Positions 24,977-33,466 of a DNA stretch of 36,635 nucleotides are shown piece after piece. Made by a program: the position numbers and the translations under genes. The notes under the pieces were generated by a model. The model was given only the letters and a program-made list of their open reading frames with translations. It was not told where the DNA came from and ran no database searches. Each line of letters begins with the position of its first letter. The stretch's first letter is position 1. This DNA is from Clostridia bacterium (GTDB lineage: Bacteria > Bacillota > Clostridia > Christensenellales > CAG-138): assembly GCA_030527115.1 (NCBI GenBank), contig JAUNBM010000019.1:1-36635 (forward strand), read 5' to 3'.

Positions 24977-25044
24977 ACCTCGAAGGCAACTTTAAAAAAA
25001 GATCGGCTTCCCCCCTCATTTATTACTTGCGCGGGCTTTTGAAA

Positions 25045-25073
25045 TTGACCGCGCTTTTTTTGTATGCTATACT
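25045..25073 (+). promoter_or_regulatory. Sigma-A-type promoter of the methyltransferase-pgcA operon
   Basis: TTGACC (25045-25050), a 17-bp spacer and TATACT (25068-25073). The mRNA would start near 25080, which supports ATG 25100 rather than the upstream candidates at 25064 and 25079. Confidence 0.75.
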
Positions 25074-25099
25074 ATAATATGAGAGAGAAGGTGGACGCG

Positions 25100-25948
25100 A
25101 TGTTTCTTTCGGACAAGTGGAAGGATTATTCGATTATCGACGCGGGCGACGGCAGTAAGCTTGAGCGCTGGAAGGACGTTACCCTTTTGCGTCCCGAACC
25201 GCAGGCGGTTTGGCCGATGAAAAACCACAGCGCGGACGCCGTCTATATCCGCTCCAAGAGCGGCGGCGGGCATTGGGAGTTTTTCCGCGATTTGCCCGAA
25301 AGCTGGAGGATTTGCTATAAGGATCTCGCCTTTATCGTGCGGCCCACCGGCTTTAAGCATACGGGCTTGTTTCCCGAACAGGCGGTAAACTGGGACTGGA
25401 TGCGCGGGCTGATAAAAAAGCGTTCCGCGCCCGTCAAGGTTTTGAACCTCTTTGCCTATACCGGAGGAGCGACCTGCGCTCTTTTGAAGGAGGGCGCGGA
25501 GGTCTGCCATGTGGACGCGGCCAAGGGAATCGTAAGCTGGGCAAAGGAAAACGTTGCGCTCAACGGACTGCAGGAACGCAAGGCGCGTTTTATCGTGGAC
25601 GACTGCGTGAAATTCGTCCGGCGCGAGATAAGGCGGAACAACCGCTACGATGCAATCCTGATGGATCCGCCGAGCTATGGCAGAGGCCCCACGGGCGAGA
25701 TGTGGAGGATGGAGGCGGATTTGTATGCCCTCGTTAAGGACTGCGCCACGCTCCTGTCCGACGAACCCTGCTTCTTTTTGCTCAATTCCTATACGACCGG
25801 CCTTGCGCCGTCGGTTTTGTCGAACGTGCTTGAACTGGCGTTGCCCAAGGGAACGATAGCCGCGGAGGAGATCGGACTTCCGATTGAGCGCGGCGGGCTC
25901 GTCCTCCCCTGCGGAGCGAGCGTGCGCTGGACTCCTGCCAAGGATTAG
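25100..25948 (+). CDS. Class I SAM-dependent methyltransferase, RlmI-like
   Basis: A 282-residue methyltransferase of the RlmI/RlmK-like group (rRNA cytosine-C5 type). The SAM-binding motif I is [12 protein letters not shown] (about 114-125), an acidic residue follows motif II (CHVDAAKG), and motif IV is [10 protein letters not shown] (about 188-197). The N-terminal part (about 1-100) is shorter than in RlmI and has no clear PUA domain. It probably modifies rRNA or another RNA. The start is ATG 25100 with AGAAGGTGG upstream. It is the first gene of a five-gene run with a pseudouridine synthase and a TcdA-like enzyme, so RNA modification is a shared theme. Confidence 0.85.
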   Translation: MFLSDKWKDYSIIDAGDGSKLERWKDVTLLRPEPQAVWPMKNHSADAVYIRSKSGGGHWEFFRDLPESWRICYKDLAFIVRPTGFKHTGLFPEQAVNWDWMRGLIKKRSAPVKVLNLFAYTGGATCALLKEGAEVCHVDAAKGIVSWAKENVALNGLQERKARFIVDDCVKFVRREIRRNNRYDAILMDPPSYGRGPTGEMWRMEADLYALVKDCATLLSDEPCFFLLNSYTTGLAPSVLSNVLELALPKGTIAAEEIGLPIERGGLVLPCGASVRWTPAKD

Positions 25949-25961
25949 ATTGGAGGTACTT

Positions 25962-26702
25962 ATGAAAAAAACTTTGATTATCCTGCTCGGCCTCATGCTG
26001 ATTTTTTCGGGTTGCCGGGTGCTTGACGACGCGAGGGAGCTTATCGCTACCGCAACCCCGACCGCCACGCCTACCGCGACCCCAAGCCCAACGCCGACGC
26101 CGACTCCAACTCCAACCCCCACCCCGACGCCTACGCCTACCCCGACGCCGACGCCCACTCCTACCCCCACCCCAACGCCTACGCCCTCGCCTACCCCCTT
26201 GCCCGAACCGTATGTAGTTCAATCCGACGAGGGTGGCTTTACCTATACGAGTACGGAATACAACTTTACAATCGCGATTTCAAATGCGGACTGGACCTAT
26301 GGGATGGCGGAGCTTTCGCCTTTTGGAGTTGAAACAAACGGAGCCGTGTTCCGGCCGCAGGACGCTCAAAAGACCGCGCTTTTGCACCTTAGAAGCGCTC
26401 TGATTGCCGACGTTGCCCCGAACGCCCTGTTCCAAGACAATATCAACGCATTGCGCACTTCGGAGGGCGTTGCGGTTGCGGCAGTATACTTCCTGCCCGT
26501 CCCCAATGCCGACGACGATGCTACCCAATGCTATTATACCCAGCAGATAGACGGCGGGACGATCCATGCGATCGTAACCTACTGGTCGGTGGGAGCGCGT
26601 TGCTATACGCTGACCGCCACCTATGACGAGACGACCCGGCTCGAGGTTGAAACTTTGATTGCGGGCATACTGGAGAGCTTCGTTCCGGCGTTTGAGGAAT
26701 AA
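25962..26702 (+). CDS. Lipoprotein with a Thr-Pro linker, function unknown
   Basis: A 246-residue exported protein. A signal peptide ([18 protein letters not shown]) ends at a lipobox-like Cys18. Then come about 15 residues, a Thr-Pro repeat linker (about 30-84), and a globular domain of about 160 residues ([13 protein letters not shown]... to the end) that I do not recognise; its start resembles small extracytoplasmic domains beginning with a Tyr/Thr-rich strand. The linker would hold that domain away from the membrane. GGAGG precedes the ATG. It lies 13 bp after the methyltransferase gene and 1 bp before the next gene. The tract is unusual for a gene inside an RNA-modification operon. Confidence 0.75.
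   Translation: MKKTLIILLGLMLIFSGCRVLDDARELIATATPTATPTATPSPTPTPTPTPTPTPTPTPTPTPTPTPTPTPTPTPSPTPLPEPYVVQSDEGGFTYTSTEYNFTIAISNADWTYGMAELSPFGVETNGAVFRPQDAQKTALLHLRSALIADVAPNALFQDNINALRTSEGVAVAAVYFLPVPNADDDATQCYYTQQIDGGTIHAIVTYWSVGARCYTLTATYDETTRLEVETLIAGILESFVPAFEE
26049..26210 (+). repeat. Degenerate ACN-CCN hexamer tract coding for Thr-Pro
   Basis: About 160 bp of alternating ACN and CCN codons within the lipoprotein gene. Third positions vary freely, so it is not a perfect tandem repeat. It may vary in length between strains. Confidence 0.8.
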
Positions 26703-26703
26703 T

Positions 26704-27969
26704 TTGAAAATTCTGTATGAGGACAACCACCTGCTGGTTGTGGACAAGCCAATAAACGTGCCTGTGCAGGCGGACGCAAGCCGCGACGACGATCTTTTGA
26801 CGTTGCTCAAGGCCTATGTCAAGGAAAAATACAACAAGCCCGGCGATGTATATCTCGGACTTGTCCACCGCCTTGACCGTCCCGTGGGCGGGGTTATGGT
26901 TTTTGCGCGAACCTCCAAGGCGGCGGCAAGGCTTGCCTCACAGTTTAAGAGCGGACGCGCCAAGAAGCGCTATATAGCCATAGTCGAGGGCGAAGCAAAG
27001 CCGGACGACGTTCTCGTTGACTGGCTCAAAAAGGACGAGATAACCTTTTCGTCCTCGGTGGTTACCGAGCAGGACAAGGGCGCGAAGCTCGCCCGGCTCG
27101 CCTACCGCCGCCTCGCGCAAAGCGGCAATACCTCCCTGCTCGATGTGGAGCTGTATACCGGACGGCCGCACCAGATAAGGGTACAGCTTGCCCACGCAGG
27201 GCTTCCGATTCAAAACGATCAGCGCTACAATGCCAAAGCGGAGATTGGAGCGCAGATCAGGCTCTGGGCTTACGCGCTAACGCTGACGCATCCCACGCTC
27301 AACGAACCCATGACGTTTTTCTCGGTTCCGGACTGGGAGGAATATCCGACTCAGCTCAAATACCTGCCCGCGTTTTCGGTTTGCAACGCCGTATACGAGG
27401 ACGAGGAACTGCTGGTGGTCGATAAGAACAGGGGCGTGGAGGTTACCGAGGGGCTGTACTATGAGCTTTTGAGCATCACGGAGCCGCTGTATCCGGTTCA
27501 CCGGCTGGACGCGAATACCGAGGGCCTCGTTGCCTTCGCCAAGACGGAGCGGATGAAAGACCTCCTTGAAGAAGATTTTTATGAGCATAGGGCGGAGAAG
27601 CTCTATCTCGCCATTGTTGCCGACGGAGGCCTTCCCGACGAGGGGAGGTTGCTCCACTTTGCCAAAAAGGACGGCGAGGGGATGCGGCTCTGCGACAAGG
27701 GCGAGGCGGGCGCTCAGCGGATGGAGCTTTTTTATCGGGTCGTTGCGCGAAAAGAGGGACTGTGCAAGGTGAGGATAAGGCTGATTACCGGCAGGACGCA
27801 CCAAATCCGGCTTCAGTTCATGGCGATAGGACATCCCGTTTTGGGCGACGACCGCTATGGCGATCATGAGCTGAACCGCCTGCATAAAAAAAGAACCCAA
27901 CAGCTTTTGGCAAAGCGGCTGACGCTTCAAAACCGGACGTTCGAGAGCAACAAGGAGCCGGAGCTATGA
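26704..27969 (+). CDS. Tandem RluA-type pseudouridine synthase (double domain)
   Basis: A 421-residue protein made of two complete-looking RluA-family catalytic modules in one frame. Module 1 (about 1-212) has YEDNHLLVVDKP, the catalytic HRLDRPVGG (D58) and GRPHQIRVQLAHAG. Module 2 (about 228-421) has YEDEELLVVDKN, HRLDANTEG (D269) and GRTHQIRLQFMAIGHPVLGDDRYG. Module 2 is shorter between the first two motifs. Both keep the catalytic Asp, so both may be active. Such enzymes turn uridine into pseudouridine in rRNA or tRNA. No S4 domain is present. The start is TTG 26704, with GAGG 6 nt upstream at the end of the lipoprotein gene. The stop overlaps tcdA as ATGA. Confidence 0.88.
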   Translation: MKILYEDNHLLVVDKPINVPVQADASRDDDLLTLLKAYVKEKYNKPGDVYLGLVHRLDRPVGGVMVFARTSKAAARLASQFKSGRAKKRYIAIVEGEAKPDDVLVDWLKKDEITFSSSVVTEQDKGAKLARLAYRRLAQSGNTSLLDVELYTGRPHQIRVQLAHAGLPIQNDQRYNAKAEIGAQIRLWAYALTLTHPTLNEPMTFFSVPDWEEYPTQLKYLPAFSVCNAVYEDEELLVVDKNRGVEVTEGLYYELLSITEPLYPVHRLDANTEGLVAFAKTERMKDLLEEDFYEHRAEKLYLAIVADGGLPDEGRLLHFAKKDGEGMRLCDKGEAGAQRMELFYRVVARKEGLCKVRIRLITGRTHQIRLQFMAIGHPVLGDDRYGDHELNRLHKKRTQQLLAKRLTLQNRTFESNKEPEL

Positions 27970-28646
27970 GCCTTGAACGCACCGAACTGCTCTTTGGAGC
28001 GGAGAATATGCAAAGGCTTAAAAGGGCGAAGGTCGTCGTGGTGGGACTGGGTGGCGTTGGCGGTCATGCGGCTGAGAGCCTGGCAAGGAGCGGCATTGGC
28101 AGACTGCATCTTATCGACGCCGACATCGTTGAAAGGAGCAATCTCAACCGTCAGCTTTTTGCCTGCAAGTCCGCGATTGGCAGGGACAAGGTTTTGGCGG
28201 CAAAGGAGAGGCTGGAGGAGGCGTCCGACTGCATAATCACCGTTGAGAAGGCCTTTTTAACGGCGGAGAATGTTGAGCGGTTGATTCCGCCGGATACGAG
28301 CTTCGCGATTGACGCGATAGACAGTCTTTTTTCAAAGGTCGCTTTAATAAAGTGTTTAAAGGAGCGGCAAGTTCCTTTTATCAGTTGCTTGGGAGCGGGA
28401 AACAGGCTGGACCCGTCCGCCTTTACCGTTACCGATCTGTTCAAGACCGAGGGTTGCCCGCTCGCAAGAAAATTGCGGAGCGAACTTAGAAAGCTGGACG
28501 TTTGCGATGTTCCTGTGGTATTCTCAAGGGAGAAGCCGAAACGAACGGGAGCCATTGGGAGCTTCGCGCCGGTTACGGCGGCCTGCGGTCTGCTGGCGGC
28601 GGCTTATGTCTGCACACAACTATCTATATGGGAGGAAGGCTTATGA
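27966..28646 (+). CDS. tcdA: tRNA threonylcarbamoyladenosine dehydratase-like (TcdA/CsdL)
   Basis: A 226-residue E1-like ThiF/HesA family enzyme. The adenylate site is VVVGLGGVGGHAAESLARSG (about 24-43), followed by DADIVERSNLNRQ and KVLAAKERL, the standard ATP-binding series. A late Cys-containing strand (SCLGAGNRLDPS) and the C-terminal SFAPVTAACGLLAA also match. TcdA converts t6A37 of ANN-decoding tRNAs to the cyclic form ct6A; other ThiF proteins activate sulfur carriers. No sulfur-carrier gene is next to it, and the length and lack of CxxC zinc pairs favour TcdA. It overlaps both neighbours by ATGA. Confidence 0.87.
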   Translation: MSLERTELLFGAENMQRLKRAKVVVVGLGGVGGHAAESLARSGIGRLHLIDADIVERSNLNRQLFACKSAIGRDKVLAAKERLEEASDCIITVEKAFLTAENVERLIPPDTSFAIDAIDSLFSKVALIKCLKERQVPFISCLGAGNRLDPSAFTVTDLFKTEGCPLARKLRSELRKLDVCDVPVVFSREKPKRTGAIGSFAPVTAACGLLAAAYVCTQLSIWEEGL

Positions 28647-30346
28647 ACGCATTGGAACGCTATCAAACCTGGCTGAACAGCCCGCTCGTCGATGAAAAGA
28701 CTAAAGCGGAGCTGTATGGAATCAAGGACGATATGCACGAGATCATCGAGCGGTTTTACACGGAGCTGAGCTTTGGCACGGCGGGGCTGAGGGGAGTTAT
28801 CGGCGCAGGGGACAACCGCATGAACGTTTATAACGTTCGCAAGGCGACCGAGGGGCTGGCGCGGTATCTCAAAACGCTGGCAATAGCTCAGCCGAGCGTA
28901 TGCATCGCCTACGACAGCCGCCGCTGTTCGGAGCTTTTTGCGCGGGAGAGCGCCTGCGTTTTGGCGGCGCACAATATCAAGGTCTATCTGTTTTCCACCC
29001 TCCATTCGGTGCCGCAACTGTCGTTTTCCATCCGCCACCTCGGTTGCGCCGCCGGAATAGTGATCACCGCGAGCCACAATCCGCCCAAATATAACGGCTA
29101 CAAGGTCTACTGGTCACACGGCGGTCAGGTTGCGCCCAAGGAGGCGGATGCGATTTTGAGCGAGATACGGAAGGTGGAGGACTTTAAAACCGAGTATGTA
29201 AGCTATGTTTCGGCGGTCAAAAACGGCGGGATAACGCTTATCGGCGAGGAGGTCGACGAGGCCTATTATTCCGCGACTCAAAGCCTGCTGTTACAGCCGG
29301 AGCTTTTAAAGCGCAAGGGCAGATACTTGAAGCTCGTTTACACCCCGTTGCACGGGAGCGGCAACGTTCCGGTAAGAACCCTGCTCGAGCGGGTCGGCGT
29401 TACCAATGTTCAGGTGGTGCGGGAGCAGGAGCTTCCCGATTGCGCCTTTCCTACGGTTTCAGCCCCGAATCCCGAAAATCCGGAGGCATTCACGCTTGCG
29501 ATAAAGCTTGCGGAGCGAACCGGAGCGACGGTCATTCTTGCCACCGACCCCGATTCCGACAGGCTGGGGGTCGCGGTCAAAAAGCAGGACGGCGGCTGGG
29601 CGGTTTTGACGGGCAATCAGATTGCGGGCATCCTCCTGCATTCCCTGCTAACCGGCTATAAAACGACGGGCAGACTGCCCAAGGACGGGCTTGTAGTAAA
29701 GTCGCTCGTGTCGACCCGGCTTGCGGACGCCATCTGCAAAAGCTTCAACGTGGAGATAAGGGAGGTGCTTACAGGCTTCCGCTTCATTTCGGAGCTGATT
29801 GACCGCTGTGAGAAAACCCATGAGCGCAGCTTCCTCTTTGGCTTCGAGGAGAGCTACGGGTTCCTTGCCGGTGGCTTTGCCCGCGACAAGGACGCAATCT
29901 GCGCCTCCATGCTTATCGCGGAGGCCTGCGTGGTCTATAAGGAGCGCGGCATGACGCTCTACGATGCGTTGCAGGAGATATACAGGACTTACGGGTATTT
30001 CAAGGAGCAGGTTAAATCCTATACCCTCGAGGGCAAGGCGGGAATCGAAAAAATCCAGGCCGCGATGGCAAGCCTGCGCAAAAACGCGCCCGCTTCGGTG
30101 GCGGGAGTTGAGATATCCCGAATCGAGGACTATGAAAGAACTGAGCAAACCGGCCTGCCCGCGTCCAACGTACTGCGCTATTCCTTAAAAAACGGCGCAT
30201 GGATAGCGGTGCGCCCGAGCGGCACAGAGCCAAAGCTCAAGCTCTATATAGGCGCTAACGCTCCGGGGGAAGCCGAGGTTGACGCGCTGTTGAACTCGCT
30301 GTTCACCGATATGGATTCAAAGCTCTCAGCCCTGCTTAAAATATAG
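28643..30346 (+). CDS. pgcA: Phosphoglucomutase / phosphomannomutase family enzyme
   Basis: A 567-residue alpha-D-phosphohexomutase that interconverts sugar 1- and 6-phosphates. Motifs: active-site serine loop ITASHNPPKYNG (S144, phosphorylated in the working enzyme), metal loop TDPDSDRLGV (D302, D304, D306), sugar-binding loop FGFEESYG, and phosphate-binding RPSGTEPKLKLYI near the C-terminus. The length and ELSFGTAGLRG near residue 42 fit the PgcA type of Bacilli and Clostridia, making glucose-1-phosphate for cell-surface glycans. The start is ATG 28643 with GGAGGAAGG upstream, overlapping tcdA by ATGA. It ends the operon, before a terminator. Confidence 0.93.
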   Translation: MNALERYQTWLNSPLVDEKTKAELYGIKDDMHEIIERFYTELSFGTAGLRGVIGAGDNRMNVYNVRKATEGLARYLKTLAIAQPSVCIAYDSRRCSELFARESACVLAAHNIKVYLFSTLHSVPQLSFSIRHLGCAAGIVITASHNPPKYNGYKVYWSHGGQVAPKEADAILSEIRKVEDFKTEYVSYVSAVKNGGITLIGEEVDEAYYSATQSLLLQPELLKRKGRYLKLVYTPLHGSGNVPVRTLLERVGVTNVQVVREQELPDCAFPTVSAPNPENPEAFTLAIKLAERTGATVILATDPDSDRLGVAVKKQDGGWAVLTGNQIAGILLHSLLTGYKTTGRLPKDGLVVKSLVSTRLADAICKSFNVEIREVLTGFRFISELIDRCEKTHERSFLFGFEESYGFLAGGFARDKDAICASMLIAEACVVYKERGMTLYDALQEIYRTYGYFKEQVKSYTLEGKAGIEKIQAAMASLRKNAPASVAGVEISRIEDYERTEQTGLPASNVLRYSLKNGAWIAVRPSGTEPKLKLYIGANAPGEAEVDALLNSLFTDMDSKLSALLKI

Positions 30347-30382
30347 CCCGGGACGGCGATAATCCAACAACAGCTAATAAAC

Positions 30383-30415
30383 GAAAGCGGGCGCAAGGCT
30401 CGCTTTCTTATCCTT
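30383..30415. terminator. Bidirectional terminator after pgcA
   Basis: GAAAGCGGGC (30383-30392) pairs with GCTCGCTTTC (30398-30407, one G-U pair) around a 5-base loop, followed by a T-rich stretch. On the minus strand the stem is followed by GTTTATT, so it may also serve the converging gene at 30426. Confidence 0.75.
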
Positions 30416-30425
30416 TGGCTGTTCG

Positions 30426-31259
30426 CTAAGCTTCGGTTGAATCGTGGCCGCCCGGCTTCCGCTCCCTCCGCGGCCTCCGCCTTTTTATCTCGCCAAGCTC
30501 GATTTGAGCGCGTTGCAGTTTTGCATTGCAATCAGCATATTCCTCGTAAGCCTCGCGGGTTCTCTTGTCGAGCCGCTGAATCTCAAGCTCAAGCTTTTCA
30601 ATATCATAGGAGGAAAGCACATCCTCCGCATTGAAATCGTTTTCCTTATAGAGCCACCACATTACAAAGAACAGGAAGATGCTTCCCCCTATAACGCAGG
30701 TCGCCTCCGTGATCCATTTGGCTCTGAAAAAGGAGAACAGGGTTATCATCGCGACTATAAGGCAGGACATCGCGGCCGCCGACTTGTGAAAAAGTCGGGG
30801 ATAGTCGCGCCGGAACGTCAAAACCAGGATGCAGAGCGTTCCGACCAGAAAGACCACCGAAAACATCGCGACATAATTGTGCAGTTTTGCCAAAACCGGA
30901 TACTTGTCCGGAAAGAAGGGGATTGCGTTGGTGAAGAGAAGCAACCAGGTTCCTATCAGAATCATCCGCCGCATCGCCTTTGCGCGAATGTTACGGGTAA
31001 GTATGACGATGGCGAACACGGCGGCGGAGAAATAGGCGCAAAGCGCGAGCGTCCATATTATGAAGGCGAGCCGCATTCCCTCGCTGTTTCCGATGGCGGA
31101 AAATGAGTCCTCAAAGGGATTGCCGTGCAGTCCCAGGGAAAAAGTGAGCAGAGGAACGACAACGAACGACAAAACGCCGAATATCCACAGCAAAGCCCGC
31201 ATTCTTCGCTGGTACTCAAATCGGTTCTTCCTTCTTGCCGTTTCGTTCTGCCGTTTCAT
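30426..31259 (-). CDS. Six-helix membrane protein with a C-terminal coiled coil
   Basis: A 277-residue protein. A basic N-terminus (about 1-20) is followed by about six membrane helices (about 22-44, 63-88, 97-115, 125-148, 163-180, 186-205), then a charged helical tail (about 215-262) rich in Leu, Glu, Lys and Arg that looks like a coiled coil, and a basic end. The conserved-looking loop NPFEDSFSAIGN between helices 1 and 2 resembles the DUF998-type membrane proteins, but the match is tentative. Function unknown. AAGGGAG precedes the ATG. It begins 26 bp after proS and so is probably cotranscribed with it. Confidence 0.7.
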   Translation of the reverse strand: MKRQNETARRKNRFEYQRRMRALLWIFGVLSFVVVPLLTFSLGLHGNPFEDSFSAIGNSEGMRLAFIIWTLALCAYFSAAVFAIVILTRNIRAKAMRRMILIGTWLLLFTNAIPFFPDKYPVLAKLHNYVAMFSVVFLVGTLCILVLTFRRDYPRLFHKSAAAMSCLIVAMITLFSFFRAKWITEATCVIGGSIFLFFVMWWLYKENDFNAEDVLSSYDIEKLELEIQRLDKRTREAYEEYADCNAKLQRAQIELGEIKRRRPRRERKPGGHDSTEA

Positions 31260-31285
31260 CGTCTCCCTTGCTTCGCTTCTTTGGC

Positions 31286-32995
31286 TCAGCGGGTTATCAT
31301 CGACTCAATCAGCGCTTTCAGCTCCCCAACGGCTGTGTCGGGGGCGATATCGCGCTTGATGCTCTTATCCCTCGACGCCAGCTCGTAGGCGTTCCGCGCC
31401 AGAGTCTTGGGGCTTATTATCACGCGCAGGGGCACTCCGAGAAGGTCTGCATCGGAGAACATAAAGCCCGCCGAAACAGCCCTGTCGTCGATTATCGTTT
31501 CAACGCCGGCGGAGGTAAGCTCCAAATAAAGGCGCTCCGCTTCCTCCTTTACCCGCGGATCGTCAACACGCAGGGCGCAGATATGCACCTGCCAGGGAGC
31601 TATGCTCATCGGCCAGATCGGGCCGTAATCATCGTGCTTCGCCTCGCAGACCGAAGCCATCAGCCTGCCCACGCCGATACCGTAACAGCCCATGATGGGG
31701 TATTGCCTGCTACCGTCCGCCGCATCGTACTGCATCTCCATCGCCTCGGTATAGCGCGTGCCGAGCTGGAAGATGTTGCCGACCTCGACGCCGTTTTTAA
31801 TCGTAATCCCGTGCTTTTTGCAGTCGGGGCAGATGCCGCCCTCCATCGCCTTGCCAACATCGACCGTTTCGACCTTGCCGACGTCCCGAAGGAGATTCAT
31901 ACCCGAATAATGGTAGCCCTCGCGGTTGGCTCCGCAAACGAGGTTTTTGCGGGAAAGAAGCGAACGGTCGAAAACGGCGGTTACGCTCTTTGCCAGACCC
32001 ACAGGCCCGATGTTGCCCGCGCACAGCTCGTGGCTTTCCAGCTCGATTGCGGGATGTATTTCCGATTTCAGGTAGTTGCGGAGCTTAGTCTCGTTCACCT
32101 CGATATCCCCGCGGATAAACACGACCACATAGCTGTCGTCGGCGTTGCGCTGGTAGACCACAGCCTTACAGCTCTTTTCGGCGGGGGCTTTGAGGAAGCG
32201 GCACACCTCCTCTATCGTCTTATGCTCAAAGGTTTCGACCAAGGTCAGCGGCGCTTCCGGCTCATCGTCGAGTTCGTCAACGATACAGTCGGCGGCCTCC
32301 ATGTTGGCGCGGTAGCCGCAATGGGGGCAGAGCGCCAGGGTGTCCTCGCCGATGTCCGCAAGGAGCATAAATTCGTGGCTCACCTTGCCGCCCATCATGC
32401 CCGAATCGGACTTAACTGCGATAACCTCGGGAATGCCGCAACGCGCAAAGATGCGCTCGTAGGCATGAAAGCACAGCTCGTAATAGCGCTCCAAATCCTC
32501 CTTGCTCGTGTGGAAGGAATAAGCGTCCTTCATCGTAAACTCACGAACGCGAATCAGCCCGCCGCGTGCGCGAGGCTCGTCGCGGAATTTGGTTTGTATC
32601 TGATAGATCATAAACGGGTACTTCTGATAGGTGCCTGCAACGTTGCTTGCAAGATGCACCGCCGCCTCCTCGTGGGTCATGCCAAGCACCATGTCCGCAC
32701 CGCTCCTGTCCTTAAAGCGGAGCAGTTCGCTGCCCACCGATTCAAAGCGGCCGCTCTTTTGCCAGAGCGAGGCGGGCATCACGACGGGAAAGAGAACCTC
32801 CTGCCCGCCGATTGCATCCATCTCCTCGCGAATGATGTTTTCAATCTTTCTTGCAATCCGCTTTGCCGGCATAAACAGCGAGTAGATGCCGTTCCCCACC
32901 TGCTTGATATAGCCGCCGCGTGTCATTAGGTTCTGGCTCTCTATCTCAAAAGCGCGCTCCTTGTAACGCTCACCCAAAAGCTGACTTACTCTCAT
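31286..32995 (-). CDS. proS: Prolyl-tRNA synthetase, bacterial type
   Basis: A 569-residue class II aminoacyl-tRNA synthetase that charges tRNA-Pro. The N-terminus (LMTRGGYIKQVGNGIYSLFMPAKRI) and motif 2 region (KFRDEPRARGGLIRVREFTMKDAYSFH) are typical of bacterial ProRS. The YbaK-like editing insertion that removes mischarged Ala lies at about 225-400. The C-terminal anticodon-binding domain follows motif 3 (CYGIGVGRLMASV). Cys pairs in CPHCGYRA and CPDCKKHG resemble short zinc-ribbon-like turns found in many members. GGAGGG precedes the ATG. The leader is about 25 nt, too short for a T-box. Confidence 0.96.
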   Translation of the reverse strand: MRVSQLLGERYKERAFEIESQNLMTRGGYIKQVGNGIYSLFMPAKRIARKIENIIREEMDAIGGQEVLFPVVMPASLWQKSGRFESVGSELLRFKDRSGADMVLGMTHEEAAVHLASNVAGTYQKYPFMIYQIQTKFRDEPRARGGLIRVREFTMKDAYSFHTSKEDLERYYELCFHAYERIFARCGIPEVIAVKSDSGMMGGKVSHEFMLLADIGEDTLALCPHCGYRANMEAADCIVDELDDEPEAPLTLVETFEHKTIEEVCRFLKAPAEKSCKAVVYQRNADDSYVVVFIRGDIEVNETKLRNYLKSEIHPAIELESHELCAGNIGPVGLAKSVTAVFDRSLLSRKNLVCGANREGYHYSGMNLLRDVGKVETVDVGKAMEGGICPDCKKHGITIKNGVEVGNIFQLGTRYTEAMEMQYDAADGSRQYPIMGCYGIGVGRLMASVCEAKHDDYGPIWPMSIAPWQVHICALRVDDPRVKEEAERLYLELTSAGVETIIDDRAVSAGFMFSDADLLGVPLRVIISPKTLARNAYELASRDKSIKRDIAPDTAVGELKALIESMITR

Positions 32996-33026
32996 GTTCC
33001 CTCCAAATAAGAATTCATTGCTCTAC

Positions 33027-33055
33027 ATTATAGCATCATCGTTTGCGGCTTTCAA
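33027..33055 (-). promoter_or_regulatory. Sigma-A-type promoter of proS
   Basis: On the minus strand, TTGAAA (33055-33050), a 17-bp spacer and a perfect TATAAT (33032-33027). Confidence 0.8.
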
Positions 33056-33070
33056 GGCTTGACACCGAAT

Positions 33071-33121
33071 GAAGTTTGCGCTTGCAGTCGAAACTTCCTT
33101 TTAGCGCAGTTTTTAAGCTAA
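33071..33121. repeat. Two adjacent inverted repeats between proS and tRNA-Met
   Basis: GAAGTTT (33071-33077) pairs with AAACTTC (33091-33097), followed by CTTTTAG; then TTAGC (about 33103-33107) pairs with GCTAA (about 33117-33121). They could be leftover terminator hairpins, but no gene ends here. Confidence 0.35.
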
Positions 33122-33190
33122 GGCACGCTCAGGCTCCAACTTTGCAGGCATTCTGCGCCCGGGTCGGAAAGGAGATCGGGTAAAAAATAC

Positions 33191-33219
33191 TTGACAGTTA
33201 AAAACGAATTCGCTATAAT
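33191..33219 (+). promoter_or_regulatory. Consensus promoter of tRNA-Met
   Basis: A perfect TTGACA (33191-33196), a 17-bp spacer and a perfect TATAAT (33214-33219), the strongest-looking promoter in the window. Transcription would start about 5 nt before the tRNA. Confidence 0.9.
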
Positions 33220-33230
33220 CAATTAGTCGC

Positions 33231-33307
33231 GGCGGCGTAGCTCAGTTGGCCAGAGCATTCGGTTCATACCCGGAGTGTCATCCGTTCAAATCGGATCGCC
33301 GCTACCA
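33231..33307 (+). tRNA. tRNA-Met (CAU), elongator type
   Basis: A full cloverleaf of 77 nt with CCA encoded. Acceptor GGCGGCG pairs with CGCCGCT (first pair G-U); D arm GCTC/GAGC; anticodon stem TTCGG/CCGGA around loop TTCATAC (anticodon CAT); T arm ATCCG-TTCAAAT-CGGAT. The anticodon stem lacks the three G-C pairs and the C1-A72 mismatch of initiator tRNA, and the sequence is close to B. subtilis elongator tRNA-Met, so it is not initiator; a lysidine-modified Ile tRNA is less likely. Confidence 0.95.
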
Positions 33308-33309
33308 TA

Positions 33310-33350
33310 AAAGAACGGTAATTTTGATAGAAAGTTACCGTTCTTTTTCT
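33310..33350. terminator. Terminator after tRNA-Met
   Basis: A perfect 12-bp stem, AAAGAACGGTAA (33310-33321) with TTACCGTTCTTT (33335-33346), then a T-rich stretch. On the other strand the stem ends in TTCTTTTATGG, so it may work in both directions. Confidence 0.88.
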
Positions 33351-33409
33351 TTGCCCGAAATGCCAGTAATATGGGCATTTTCCGCACTTTGGCACAAATT
33401 ACGCAACCG

Positions 33410-33466
33410 TTATGGAACTTTTACACAGCGGTTTTTGTGCTTATTTGGACGGATAGTCATGTCCAT
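33410..33466 (-). pseudogene. Possible gene remnant or 18-codon peptide near the hsdR end
   Basis: A minus-strand ATG at 33466 with AGGGG a few bases upstream opens an 18-codon frame (MDMTIRPNKHKNRCVKVP) ending at TAA 33412-33410. The composition looks like the start of a longer basic protein. It could be the stump of a mobile-element gene, a small peptide, or chance. Confidence 0.2.

Noticed and set aside
25067-26170. Minus-strand frame of 367 codons starting with a Gly-Val repeat
   Set aside because: The Gly-Val run is simply the reverse of the Thr-Pro tract, and the rest is antisense to the methyltransferase; no start signals support it.
31235-32929. Long open frame (564 codons) on the plus strand
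   Set aside because: It lies opposite proS, which has full family motifs, a promoter and a ribosome binding site; the frame has no recognisable domain and is a by-product of GC-rich codon use.
33000-33060. T-box or other riboswitch in the proS leader
   Set aside because: The mapped promoter leaves only about 25 nt before the ATG, far too short.
33059-33087. TTGACA at 33059-33064 as another promoter before tRNA-Met
   Set aside because: No -10-like hexamer at the proper distance (TTGCAG), and a complete consensus promoter lies nearer the tRNA.
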